A stretch of 64,000 bases of DNA from an uncultured Lachnospiraceae bacterium (GTDB taxonomy: Bacteria > Bacillota > Clostridia > Lachnospirales > Lachnospiraceae): positions 8,610 through 72,609 of the forward strand of contig CAJTSL010000018.1 of NCBI GenBank assembly GCA_910578845.1. The letters are read 5' to 3'. This document shows, one piece after another, positions 53,451-61,210 of this stretch; within the stretch, counting starts at the first letter, position 1; every line of letters starts with the position of its first letter. Under the pieces are notes generated by a model, which was not told where the DNA came from, ran no database searches, and saw only the letters and a list, made by a program, of their open reading frames with translations. The position numbers were made by a program, and so were the translations under genes.

Positions 53451-54524
53451 TTAATGTAATTGTCGGTGTATTTTCCGTAAGATCTGGAAAATATGCGGGT
53501 TGAATTTCTTCCCGGCATCTTCTTCCATCATAGACAACGCCTTTTCAATATGGAAAGAATCCCTGTAAACCCGGCTTTCCGTCATCGCACAATACGTACT
53601 GGCTACCGAAACGATCTGCGCCGATAAAGGAATCTCATCCTCCTTCTTCCCACACGGATAGCCACTTCCATCCCAGTTCTCATGATGGAAATGCGCTATA
53701 TCAATAGACATCTGTAAGAAGTCGTTATAATCTCCTGTACCCTTGATGTCCTGTAAAATCCTTGCCCCGGCTGCGGCATGCGTCCTAATCACTTCCAGTT
53801 CCTCTGGCAAAAGAGACTCTTTCTTCTGCAAAAGTTCCGTCGGGATCGCCACATTGCCCAAATCACATAATGGCGCGGCAAGTTCAATCGTATCTATGTA
53901 AGCATCTGAAATCAGATGGCTATACTCTGCCGATAACTGCATCGCTTCCGCAAGAATGCGGCAATTATAGCACAAACGCTCCATATGGTTATCATCATAA
54001 CAGGCGTTTTCTCTCGCTACACGAAGCAGCGCATAGAGCACCTTCTTCTTCTCCATTTCCAATTGGTGAAGCTGTTCGCTCACGGATGTCTGTAACCGCC
54101 TGTTCATTTCCATCATTTCTTTATTCGTCTCATAGAACTTCAGATGAAGGCGCAGCCTTGCCTTAACGACTTTGGGTATAAACGGTTTGGTAATATAGTC
54201 TTCGCCTCCAAGATCAAACCCCCTTACAATATCCGCCGGGTCATCATATGCGGAAATAAAAATAATCGGAATGTCCCTTGTATCAGCATTTTCCTTCATC
54301 AGCTTACAAAATTCATATCCATCCATTTCCGGCATTGCAATATCCAGAATGATTAGCTGCGGGCGGATCCTGTCTACAATCTTAAGCGCCTGTATGCCAT
54401 TTTCTGTCAGGACCGGCTGATACCCCATTTCCTGGATGATGTCCCGCAGAACGAACCGGTTAGCATCTACATCATCCACTATCAGAATCTTTGCAGTCTC
54501 TTTTGTTCCTAATTCCTGTGCCAT
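53451..54524 (-). CDS. Response regulator with degenerate HD-GYP domain
   Basis: 357 residues. The receiver starts AKILIVDDVDANRF, with D61 in LIILDIAMPEMDG and ITKPF for the conserved Lys. A coiled linker follows (130-165), then an HD-GYP-type domain. The GYP part HHENWDGSGYP (280-290) is intact, but the HD motif reads LCDLGNVAIP instead of LHDIGKIAIP, so His becomes Cys220. The later metal Asp in VAD is replaced (VASTYCAMTESR). Cyclic-di-GMP hydrolysis is therefore doubtful and it may act as a binding or scaffold protein. It is the first gene of the signalling operon, 86 nt before the hybrid kinase start. The ATG follows GAGAGGGAG. Confidence 0.9.
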   Translation of the reverse strand: MAQELGTKETAKILIVDDVDANRFVLRDIIQEMGYQPVLTENGIQALKIVDRIRPQLIILDIAMPEMDGYEFCKLMKENADTRDIPIIFISAYDDPADIVRGFDLGGEDYITKPFIPKVVKARLRLHLKFYETNKEMMEMNRRLQTSVSEQLHQLEMEKKKVLYALLRVARENACYDDNHMERLCYNCRILAEAMQLSAEYSHLISDAYIDTIELAAPLCDLGNVAIPTELLQKKESLLPEELEVIRTHAAAGARILQDIKGTGDYNDFLQMSIDIAHFHHENWDGSGYPCGKKEDEIPLSAQIVSVASTYCAMTESRVYRDSFHIEKALSMMEEDAGKKFNPHIFQILRKIHRQLH

Positions 54525-54600
54525 GCTCCCTCTCCCTATCGTTTTATTCTCTTACCCAATCCTCTCCCTGTATCCGGTCAGTTCTCAAACTGCTAATGTA

Positions 54601-54632
54601 AAAGGCTGAACCTCAATTGATTCAGCCTTTTT
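54601..54632 (-). terminator. Terminator of the phosphofructokinase gene
   Basis: AAAGGCTGAA pairs with TTCAGCCTTT across a 10-nt loop. Both strands have a T-run, so it may work in both directions. It separates the phosphofructokinase from the signalling operon. The rest of 54525-54777 shows no gene. Confidence 0.8.
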
Positions 54633-54777
54633 CATTTACGTTACTTCTGTATGAATGCCACAACGAATGCCACTCCATTAATGCCATTCCTGTCACATGG
54701 ATCATCTATTCTTGCCCGGGTTATGAAAGTTGACCCTAAGCGCAAATTAGCAATTAACAGATCCTTCGTTTTCTAAA

Positions 54778-56010
54778 CTATTTCTTGCGTACCAGATGGC
54801 GTGGCAGGCCATTTACAAATAACGGCTGTAATTCTCCCATGATAAGCGGTCTTGCGTATTTTTCATAGCCTTCATTCAGGCCTTTATTGTCTGCCGTAAT
54901 CCACTCATCGGGCACTTTCCTCTCCACGTTTGCAATCGCATGAATATCATATGCGCTCGTGCCACACTGATAAGGATCGTCGCCGTTGCGATCTAACGTA
55001 ATCATCATGCCAGTCTTGCCTTCTTCAGCCGCCTGCACTGCATCAAACCCAACCTGGAACGCCTCATTGATATCCGTCAGGGAAGCTAAATGTGTTGCTG
55101 CACGCTGTAATGTTGAAAACTCAATCGCACGAGTCTTTAAACCGGTTTCTTCAGCGATCTTATTAGCCAGCATAACTGCCGTACCGGACATCTGCTTATG
55201 TCCAAATGCATCTACCGCTACTTCTTTGCCAAGCTCACATACATAGCGTCCGTCCGCGATCTTAACGCCTTCGGATACCGCAATGACAACAGATGATTTC
55301 TCTGCCGCCAGTTTCTTCACATCCTCCACGAACTTGTCCAGATCAAATACTTTTTCCGGTAAATAAATAGCATCCGGCCCGCTACAGTCATCGCCCTTTG
55401 AAAGCGCAGCCGCAGCCGTCAGCCAGCCAGCGTTACGTCCCATGATCTCTACAATACAGATCGTAGGTTTCTGTGCACCGAAAGATTCATTGTCACGAAT
55501 AATCTCTTTCATGCTGGTTGCAATATATTTTGCTGCTGAGCCATAACCCGGACAATGATCCGTAATCGGAAGATCATTATCAATTGTTTTGGGCACTCCC
55601 ATGAATCTCTGCGGTTTATTATGTGCAGCCGCATAATCGGAGAGCATCTTCACGGTATCCATGGAGTCATTGCCGCCTGCATAGAAAAGGCATTCAATGT
55701 CATGTTTCTCCATGATCTCAAAAATCTTCTCATATACATCTTCATGTCCTTCAATTTTAGGCATTTTGAAACGGCAAGAACCTAAAAATGCGGAAGGAGT
55801 TCTCTTTAGTAATTCGATTCCGGTCTCATCATCCAAATATTCACCAAGGTCGATCATCTTGTCCTGCAAAAATCCTTCAATACCATGAACCATACCATAA
55901 ATCTTCTTAACCCCCAACTTCTTCGCCGCTGCATATACACCTGCTACGGAAGAGTTGATAACGGCTGTAGGACCGCCGGACTGGCCAACAACAATATTTC
56001 CTTTCATCAT
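54778..56010 (-). CDS. pfp: 6-phosphofructokinase, probably pyrophosphate-dependent
   Basis: Phosphorylates fructose-6-phosphate in glycolysis, 410 residues. The N-terminus GNIVVGQSGGPTAVINSS, the PKTIDNDLP block, MGRNAGWLTAAAAL and the RAIEFSTLQRAATHLAS segment match the family. Two positions that discriminate donors favour PPi: Asp instead of Gly after GGN (GGNDS, about residue 115) and Lys instead of Gly in PKTIDND (about 141). ATP use cannot be excluded without assay. Start codons GTG-ATG-ATG lie in tandem after AAAGGAG; the first ATG (5 nt) was chosen. It is monocistronic with a terminator 145 nt downstream. Confidence 0.9.
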   Translation of the reverse strand: MMKGNIVVGQSGGPTAVINSSVAGVYAAAKKLGVKKIYGMVHGIEGFLQDKMIDLGEYLDDETGIELLKRTPSAFLGSCRFKMPKIEGHEDVYEKIFEIMEKHDIECLFYAGGNDSMDTVKMLSDYAAAHNKPQRFMGVPKTIDNDLPITDHCPGYGSAAKYIATSMKEIIRDNESFGAQKPTICIVEIMGRNAGWLTAAAALSKGDDCSGPDAIYLPEKVFDLDKFVEDVKKLAAEKSSVVIAVSEGVKIADGRYVCELGKEVAVDAFGHKQMSGTAVMLANKIAEETGLKTRAIEFSTLQRAATHLASLTDINEAFQVGFDAVQAAEEGKTGMMITLDRNGDDPYQCGTSAYDIHAIANVERKVPDEWITADNKGLNEGYEKYARPLIMGELQPLFVNGLPRHLVRKK

Positions 56011-56112
56011 CACATCTCCTTTATTCTCTTTGTTTTCTGCTTGTTCCTGACAGATAAAAACATCTGGCCGGAATTGTTAAAATTATACCAAATAAATCCA
56101 AGGAAAGCAACA

Positions 56113-57054
56113 TCAGCGCATTAAATATATAAAATATCCCACATAACATAACAACATAATGACGCCCCCGTGGCGCTGCAATTTATTCTTCCTCACCACC
56201 AAAAGCCATAGCAGACATCCGGTCACAATACACACTATAGAATCAACAAGGAAATTCGGTGCATATATAACAGGTGTAATCACTGCGGAAACGCCTACGA
56301 CGAAAAAGATATTGAAAATATTGCTTCCTACAATATTGCCAACCGCAATATCCGCTTTTCCCTTTATCGCTGCCGTAACAGATGTTACCAATTCCGGAAG
56401 AGACGTCCCGAACGCGACAATGGTCAGGCCAATCAGACGCTCGCTCATGCCAAAGATCCTCGCAAGCGCAGTCGCCGCATCAACCGTTATATCGCTGCCT
56501 AAGACTATCATCACGCCGCCTATCAGGATCAATAACACCAGCTTGAACAGGCTATCGTTCTTATCTGCCTGTTCTCCCTCTTCGATCACTGCCTGCCCTT
56601 TCTTAGACATCCTAAGCAGATACAGCAAATATAATACCATACCTGCCAATAGGATCACGCCATCCGTTCTTCCTACCCAGCCGTCAGTAAGCCCCATGCC
56701 TGCCAGAAGCGCCGATGCGCCAATGACCATAGGCACTTCATATCTGACGGTAGATTTCTGCACCGCCAGCGGAGAGATCACGGACGTTAAGCCTAAGATC
56801 AAGAGCACATTCATAATATTACTGCCTACTACGTTCCCGATTGTAATTTCTGCGCTTCCCTTCAACGCCGCTGACGTAGAGACAGCCGCCTCCGGCAGCG
56901 AAGTCCCCATCGCTACGATCGTCAATCCGATGACAAGCTGCGGGATCCCGAACTTCTCTGCTACCTTACTAGCGCCCTCCACGAACCAGTCAGCCCCTTT
57001 CACTAACATGACAAAACCTACTACCAAGAACAATAATTGAACCGCTACACTCAT
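56113..57054 (-). CDS. CaCA-family cation antiporter (Ca2+/Na+ type, possible Mn2+ exporter)
   Basis: A membrane transporter of 313 residues with about ten helices in two inverted halves, each with an alpha-repeat: AMGTSLPEAAVSTSAALKG then GNVVGSNIMN, and AFGTSLPELVTSVTAAIKG then GNIVGSNIFN. The family swaps Ca2+ for Na+ or K+. The gene lies behind a leader resembling the yybP-ykoY manganese riboswitch, which makes manganese export or Mn-linked control plausible. The ATG follows AAAGGAGG at 9 nt. It is monocistronic. Confidence 0.92.
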   Translation of the reverse strand: MSVAVQLLFLVVGFVMLVKGADWFVEGASKVAEKFGIPQLVIGLTIVAMGTSLPEAAVSTSAALKGSAEITIGNVVGSNIMNVLLILGLTSVISPLAVQKSTVRYEVPMVIGASALLAGMGLTDGWVGRTDGVILLAGMVLYLLYLLRMSKKGQAVIEEGEQADKNDSLFKLVLLILIGGVMIVLGSDITVDAATALARIFGMSERLIGLTIVAFGTSLPELVTSVTAAIKGKADIAVGNIVGSNIFNIFFVVGVSAVITPVIYAPNFLVDSIVCIVTGCLLWLLVVRKNKLQRHGGVIMLLCYVGYFIYLMR

Positions 57055-57114
57055 TTTCGTCTTCCTCCTTTTTCTGATATCCTAGCCTGGCAATTGCCAA
57101 ATCCGGTCGAAATA

Positions 57115-57152
57115 CGAAAAAAAGACTTCTAACACTTTCGTGCTAAAAGTCT
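57115..57152 (-). terminator. Riboswitch-linked intrinsic terminator
   Basis: On the minus strand AGACTTTTAGCAC pairs with GTGTTAGAAGTCT across GAAA, then seven T's. Its 5' arm is the last conserved strand of the riboswitch, so ligand binding and termination compete. 60 nt before the antiporter start. Confidence 0.85.
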
Positions 57153-57265
57153 CGTACTCCCAGATTCCCATCACGGCAATTCTCTGCCTAAACTGAAAGA
57201 TGCGCAAACATGGCTACTGCCAGGGTATGTTGCCTACGCATGATAACTACTCCCTCTTAACTTGT
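57141..57265 (-). promoter_or_regulatory. Likely yybP-ykoY (Mn2+) riboswitch
   Basis: On the minus strand the leader contains AGAGGGAGTAG, then GGCAACATACCCTGGCA, then GGGAGTACGAGACTTTT. These are recognisable forms of the conserved yybP-ykoY segments (GGGGAGUAG, CAACAUACC, CRAGACCUU). It is followed at once by an intrinsic terminator and precedes a cation antiporter. This class binds Mn2+ and turns expression on. The match was made from memory of the consensus. Confidence 0.7.
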
Positions 57266-57269
57266 CACC

Positions 57270-57298
57270 AGACTATCATATCCCCAAAACAGTGTCAA
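57270..57298 (-). promoter_or_regulatory. Promoter of the antiporter leader
   Basis: TTGACA (57293-57298), a 17-nt spacer and TAGTCT (57270-57275) on the minus strand, just upstream of the riboswitch and directly after the acyltransferase stop. The -10 is weak. Confidence 0.5.
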
Positions 57299-57306
57299 TA
57301 TACTTT

Positions 57307-58317
57307 TCAAAAAATTTCCCTATCCCATTTCGTTTCTATTTTCTTCCCGGCCCATAATAATAAAACACTAAACAAAATCGAAATCACATAATACAGCAAG
57401 ATGCCGCTCCTGGACAAATATGCTTCCTCCATCACACATTTTAGGATCGATTTAACAGGACAATGCATCAGAAATAGCACCATGCTTAGCTCACCTATTA
57501 TACGAGATCCTTTCAGCTTAGCTGTATAGCTACATCTGGAAACAAGCGCAGCAGTCCCAATAACAAAAGCGAAAACGATCAGTTTATTGTTTTGTGTATT
57601 ATAACCTGTGCAGAAGATGGTCAGTGCAAAACATCCTGCTTCAAGCAAGGTAACCGCTAATGTAAACCATTTTCCTCTCCTATGTTTCTGAATCACTTCA
57701 CTAAGGCCATAGACAAAAACACCTAACCAGAGACAAACGAATGCCCGCAGAAGATCATGCGGCCAGTCCCGCTTACCAATAACCCCAACATACCCATAGT
57801 AAAGCACTGCTAACACCCATGACAGATACCCCAGGTACCATTTATGCATTTTCTTGCAGGATAACATAAGCGTAAAAAGCGGGAAAACCAAGAACATAGC
57901 TGATAAATACCATATTGGCGAAAGATTCGTCCATGCTAACCCACTTGAGGAAAGAAGCGTAACCTCGTAAATCATATTTTCCATCATGAATAGCATATAA
58001 CGCTTTCCTAAAGATCCTGTTTCCAAATAGTCTACTATGTAGTCACAGCCATATTCCAGTAATACCGCGATAACAACGTAAGGCATAATCCGCTTAAATT
58101 TCCGCAAAGTATATGCAATCGCTTCGTGAGCCCTATCTTCAAAAGAGGCCTCTTCTCTTCCTGCATAATGTTTCATCGTGTAATAACCCGTAAGAATAAA
58201 GAAGAATTCTACATAGATCCAGGCACTTTCAAACGGGCCGCTTATATACAAATGATGTGTCATAATTAAAAGGATAAATATCAGACGATAAATATCTACC
58301 ATCCCATTCCTTTTCAA
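57307..58317 (-). CDS. Acyltransferase 3 (OafA-like) membrane protein
   Basis: A membrane protein of 336 residues with about ten helices. The N-terminus KRNGMVDIYRLIFILLIMTHHL is the family's first segment with the key Arg and His-His. SPIWYLSAMFLVFP is also typical. Such proteins acetylate or otherwise acylate cell-wall glycans, exopolysaccharides or lipids; the substrate is unknown. I kept the TTG start (58315-58317), because the MKRNG-type N-terminus fits better than the ATG six codons in, though the latter is possible. It is followed by the antiporter riboswitch promoter. Confidence 0.82.
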   Translation of the reverse strand: MKRNGMVDIYRLIFILLIMTHHLYISGPFESAWIYVEFFFILTGYYTMKHYAGREEASFEDRAHEAIAYTLRKFKRIMPYVVIAVLLEYGCDYIVDYLETGSLGKRYMLFMMENMIYEVTLLSSSGLAWTNLSPIWYLSAMFLVFPLFTLMLSCKKMHKWYLGYLSWVLAVLYYGYVGVIGKRDWPHDLLRAFVCLWLGVFVYGLSEVIQKHRRGKWFTLAVTLLEAGCFALTIFCTGYNTQNNKLIVFAFVIGTAALVSRCSYTAKLKGSRIIGELSMVLFLMHCPVKSILKCVMEEAYLSRSGILLYYVISILFSVLLLWAGKKIETKWDREIF

Positions 58318-58445
58318 TTTCCTATCTCTCCTATCATAACAATCCCCATCAATTCAATGGCTATATGCAAGTACTTTTCTAAAAATCTATCGTATCTAAA
58401 CATCCAAATAACATCTTATCCCTTACTTTTCATATTGCAATATCC

Positions 58446-59852
58446 CTATGTAATCTTTGCCAACGCTTCTTTAGACAACATTTTCCGGATATTTAAGACG
58501 AACAGAACCGTCGCTGTAGTCGCCGAAATAATATCGGACACAGGCTCAGAATAATAAACGCCCATAACGCCAAAAAACCGTGGCAGGATAATCGCAAGCG
58601 GGATTAACAAAATGATTTTCCTAAAAACTGCAATAAATAGCGAAATTTTCGCTTGTCCTAACGCAAGGAACGTAGGCTGGATCCCGTTTTGCAATCCGAA
58701 AACCAACATACCAAACATAAAGACCGGCATTGTCTTGCCCACCAAGGCGATCAGTTCTACATCTTCTGTAAAGAAAGACGCATACCACTCTGGAAACATA
58801 ATCGTAGAAGCTGTTGCCAGAAGCATGAACACGAAACAGGCGCCAATCATCCAACGATAAACCTCTTTCACTCTGGCAAAATTACCCGCCCCATAATTAT
58901 AACTAATAACAGGTGATATCCCTTGGGTGAATCCACCAATTGGCGCCGAAAAGATCTGCATGACACTCTGCATAATCGTCAAAGAGCCAACATACAAGTC
59001 CCCGCCATAAGCCTGTAACCCATGATTTAGCACAATGCTAATAAAGCTTTCTGTCGCACGCATGATAAACGGAGAGATCCCCAACGAAAAAATACTGAAA
59101 ATAATGCCTTTCTCCAATTTCATACATCTGTAACGGATTTTCAAAGAAGTCTTTTTCCCAAGCAGAAAACCTACTACCCATATTGCGCTCAACGCCTGTG
59201 AAATAACAGTCGCTATTGCAGCGCCTTTCACTCCGAGCCCAAAGGCAAATATGAAAATAGGATCTAATATGATATTCGCTATTGCCCCAATTAACACGGA
59301 ATACATCGCTGTCTTAGACTGGCTCTGGCAAATAATGAAAGAATTTAACCCCAACGCAAGTTCTACGAAAATAGTCCCAATTAAGTAAATCGAAATATAG
59401 GAAACCGCATAACCAATCGTCGCATCACTGGCTCCGAACATATATAACAGTGGCTTTTGAAAAGCATAGAAAAATGCCATCAGGACAACGGTACAAATAA
59501 TCAGGAATGTTACGCTATTACCTAATATCTTCTCCGCATGTTCCCTGTCCTTTTTCCCTAGCCAGATAGCGGCAAGAGGTGCCGCCCCATTACTGATAAA
59601 AGCAGAAAAGGCCGAAATAAATACCGTAATACAGAACGTAACGCCCACACCTGTCAACGCTGCCGCTCCCACGCCTTTCATATGCCCGATATAGATCCTG
59701 TCAATAATACTATATAAAATATTGATCAACTGTGCCAAGATCGCGGGAACTGCCATGCTTACTACCAGACTACCAATGGATGCCGATGCCATTCTCTCTT
59801 CCCGGGATGCCATAACAGTTGTTTTATTTGTTTGTTCTTGATTACCGTCCAT
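58446..59852 (-). CDS. MATE family efflux transporter (second copy)
   Basis: A membrane exporter of 468 residues with about 12 helices. The N-terminal SLVVSMAVPAILAQLINILYSIIDRIYIGHM is the MATE signature and is distinct from the exporter at 4.4-5.8 kb. The second half contains GGDLYVGSLTIMQSVMQIFSAPIGGFTQGISPVISYNYGA, typical of the NorM/DinF-related clostridial branch. The ATG follows GGAGG at 6 nt. Upstream is a 474-nt region without a gene. The substrate is not evident. Confidence 0.9.
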   Translation of the reverse strand: MDGNQEQTNKTTVMASREERMASASIGSLVVSMAVPAILAQLINILYSIIDRIYIGHMKGVGAAALTGVGVTFCITVFISAFSAFISNGAAPLAAIWLGKKDREHAEKILGNSVTFLIICTVVLMAFFYAFQKPLLYMFGASDATIGYAVSYISIYLIGTIFVELALGLNSFIICQSQSKTAMYSVLIGAIANIILDPIFIFAFGLGVKGAAIATVISQALSAIWVVGFLLGKKTSLKIRYRCMKLEKGIIFSIFSLGISPFIMRATESFISIVLNHGLQAYGGDLYVGSLTIMQSVMQIFSAPIGGFTQGISPVISYNYGAGNFARVKEVYRWMIGACFVFMLLATASTIMFPEWYASFFTEDVELIALVGKTMPVFMFGMLVFGLQNGIQPTFLALGQAKISLFIAVFRKIILLIPLAIILPRFFGVMGVYYSEPVSDIISATTATVLFVLNIRKMLSKEALAKIT

Positions 59853-60326
59853 ACGCTTCCTCCATTTCTATGAACTATTCTACTTCACATACATTTGACA
59901 TACATGATCTTAACATATATGACATACATGATAATAGTCCATTTACAATAAAAGTGCAAGGAAATCTTAGTGATATAAAGTGGAATGATATTGCCTCTAG
60001 ATCATCTATATATTAATTCCAGATTTAATATCATCCCATTTATTATATCATCTTATGGCAAATACAAAATAATATTTTCACTACACTAAGGAAACAAATA
60101 AATAACACACGTATTTCATTTTAATCTGTAAACATCCTTACAAAATCACCTTCCAATTCGCAGAATAAATTAAATCGTGATTTGACTAGATGTATTTTCC
60201 CACATTTAACCCTTAGACAGGTTTTATGTGATTCGAAATCAACGTGCATGAGAATGCATCTCAATTAGAAATTAACGCAATGCTTCTGCTAACGATATCC
60301 TGTAAAATCTATAAGCAGAAAATAAA
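59853..60326. other. 474-nt AT-rich gap without a gene
   Basis: No ORF with a ribosome site was seen. It contains two copies of GACATACATGAT (59896-59907 and 59922-59933) and a small palindrome TGAGAATGCATCTCA near 60249-60263. A promoter for the second MATE gene on the minus strand presumably lies near 59880-60050, but I cannot fix it. Confidence 0.5.
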
Positions 60327-61007
60327 TTACGCCAATCTTTGAAGTGATTCAGAATGTTCTGTGATGACCTTTTTCATCATATCAATATCCGTCTGCATTT
60401 CTTCAATATGCTCTGACGCGCTTTCATATCGCTTTGCTACCGGAACATAGTTTTCTGCCAGCAACCGAATCTGCGGTTTGATAAAGTTCTCATTCTCAAG
60501 CATAATAACGGTGACTTTATGCCGGATTTCAGCCTGTCCATCACCCAGCTCTGCTACTTTATCCTGCAAGTCTACTACTGAAATCTGCAAATCCGATACC
60601 TTATCCTGCAAATCTGCTGTTGTAATCTGCAAATCTGATACTTTATCCTGCAAGTCTGCTACTGAAACCTGCAAATCTGATACTGTAACCTGCAAATCTG
60701 ATACTGTAATCTGCAAATCTGATACCTTATCCTTCAAGTCTGATACTGTAATCTGCAAATCTACAATATCCCGCTTCATACCTGTTACTACAGCCCACAA
60801 GTTCCCGACATCTTGTTTTACATCCGTTACCGCAATCCACAAGTTCCCGATCTCCCGCTTCATGTCTGACAAATCGTCTTTTATCGGCTGTAGCTCTGAC
60901 TTGAACTTAGCATCTAATTTGGCATCCAATTTAGCGTCTAGCTTAGCATCCAGTATTGTTTCGAACATCTCTGAAAGCGCCAGCAGGTCTTCCTTTGTCA
61001 ATGTCAT
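60327..61007 (-). CDS. Heptad-repeat coiled-coil protein of unknown function
   Basis: 226 residues from the ATG at 61007 (GGAGAGG site); a longer in-frame start lacks one. It starts MTLTKEDLLALSEMFE, then LDAK repeated four times. A long coiled coil follows, made of heptads of the type DLQITVS or DLQDKVS, about 12 units. In DNA these are 21-bp tandem repeats over about 60560-60770. The C-terminal helix bundle is RHKVTVIMLENENFIKPQIRLL. No signal peptide or transmembrane segment. The repeats probably vary in number between strains. It may be a structural or phage-like fibre protein, but I do not recognise the family. Confidence 0.75.
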   Translation of the reverse strand: MTLTKEDLLALSEMFETILDAKLDAKLDAKLDAKFKSELQPIKDDLSDMKREIGNLWIAVTDVKQDVGNLWAVVTGMKRDIVDLQITVSDLKDKVSDLQITVSDLQVTVSDLQVSVADLQDKVSDLQITTADLQDKVSDLQISVVDLQDKVAELGDGQAEIRHKVTVIMLENENFIKPQIRLLAENYVPVAKRYESASEHIEEMQTDIDMMKKVITEHSESLQRLA

Positions 61008-61210
61008 GATCTTCCTCTCCTTTCTTTGATAATTTATGAGCATTATATCATACATGTCGGAGCATGTCACTATCTAATTCCCAAAAATATGCAAAACATC
61101 TTTCCAATTTTATTCCGAAATGATAAGATAGAGCTGTAATCAAAAACTGAGACCAAAATAAGTTCAAAATAGAACCCAAAATACGCTCACCCGAAAAGGA
61201 GGATACAGCC

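Noticed and set aside
60560..60770. Regularly spaced repeats that could suggest a CRISPR array
   Set aside because: The units are contiguous 21-bp heptad codons within an open reading frame, with no unique spacers.
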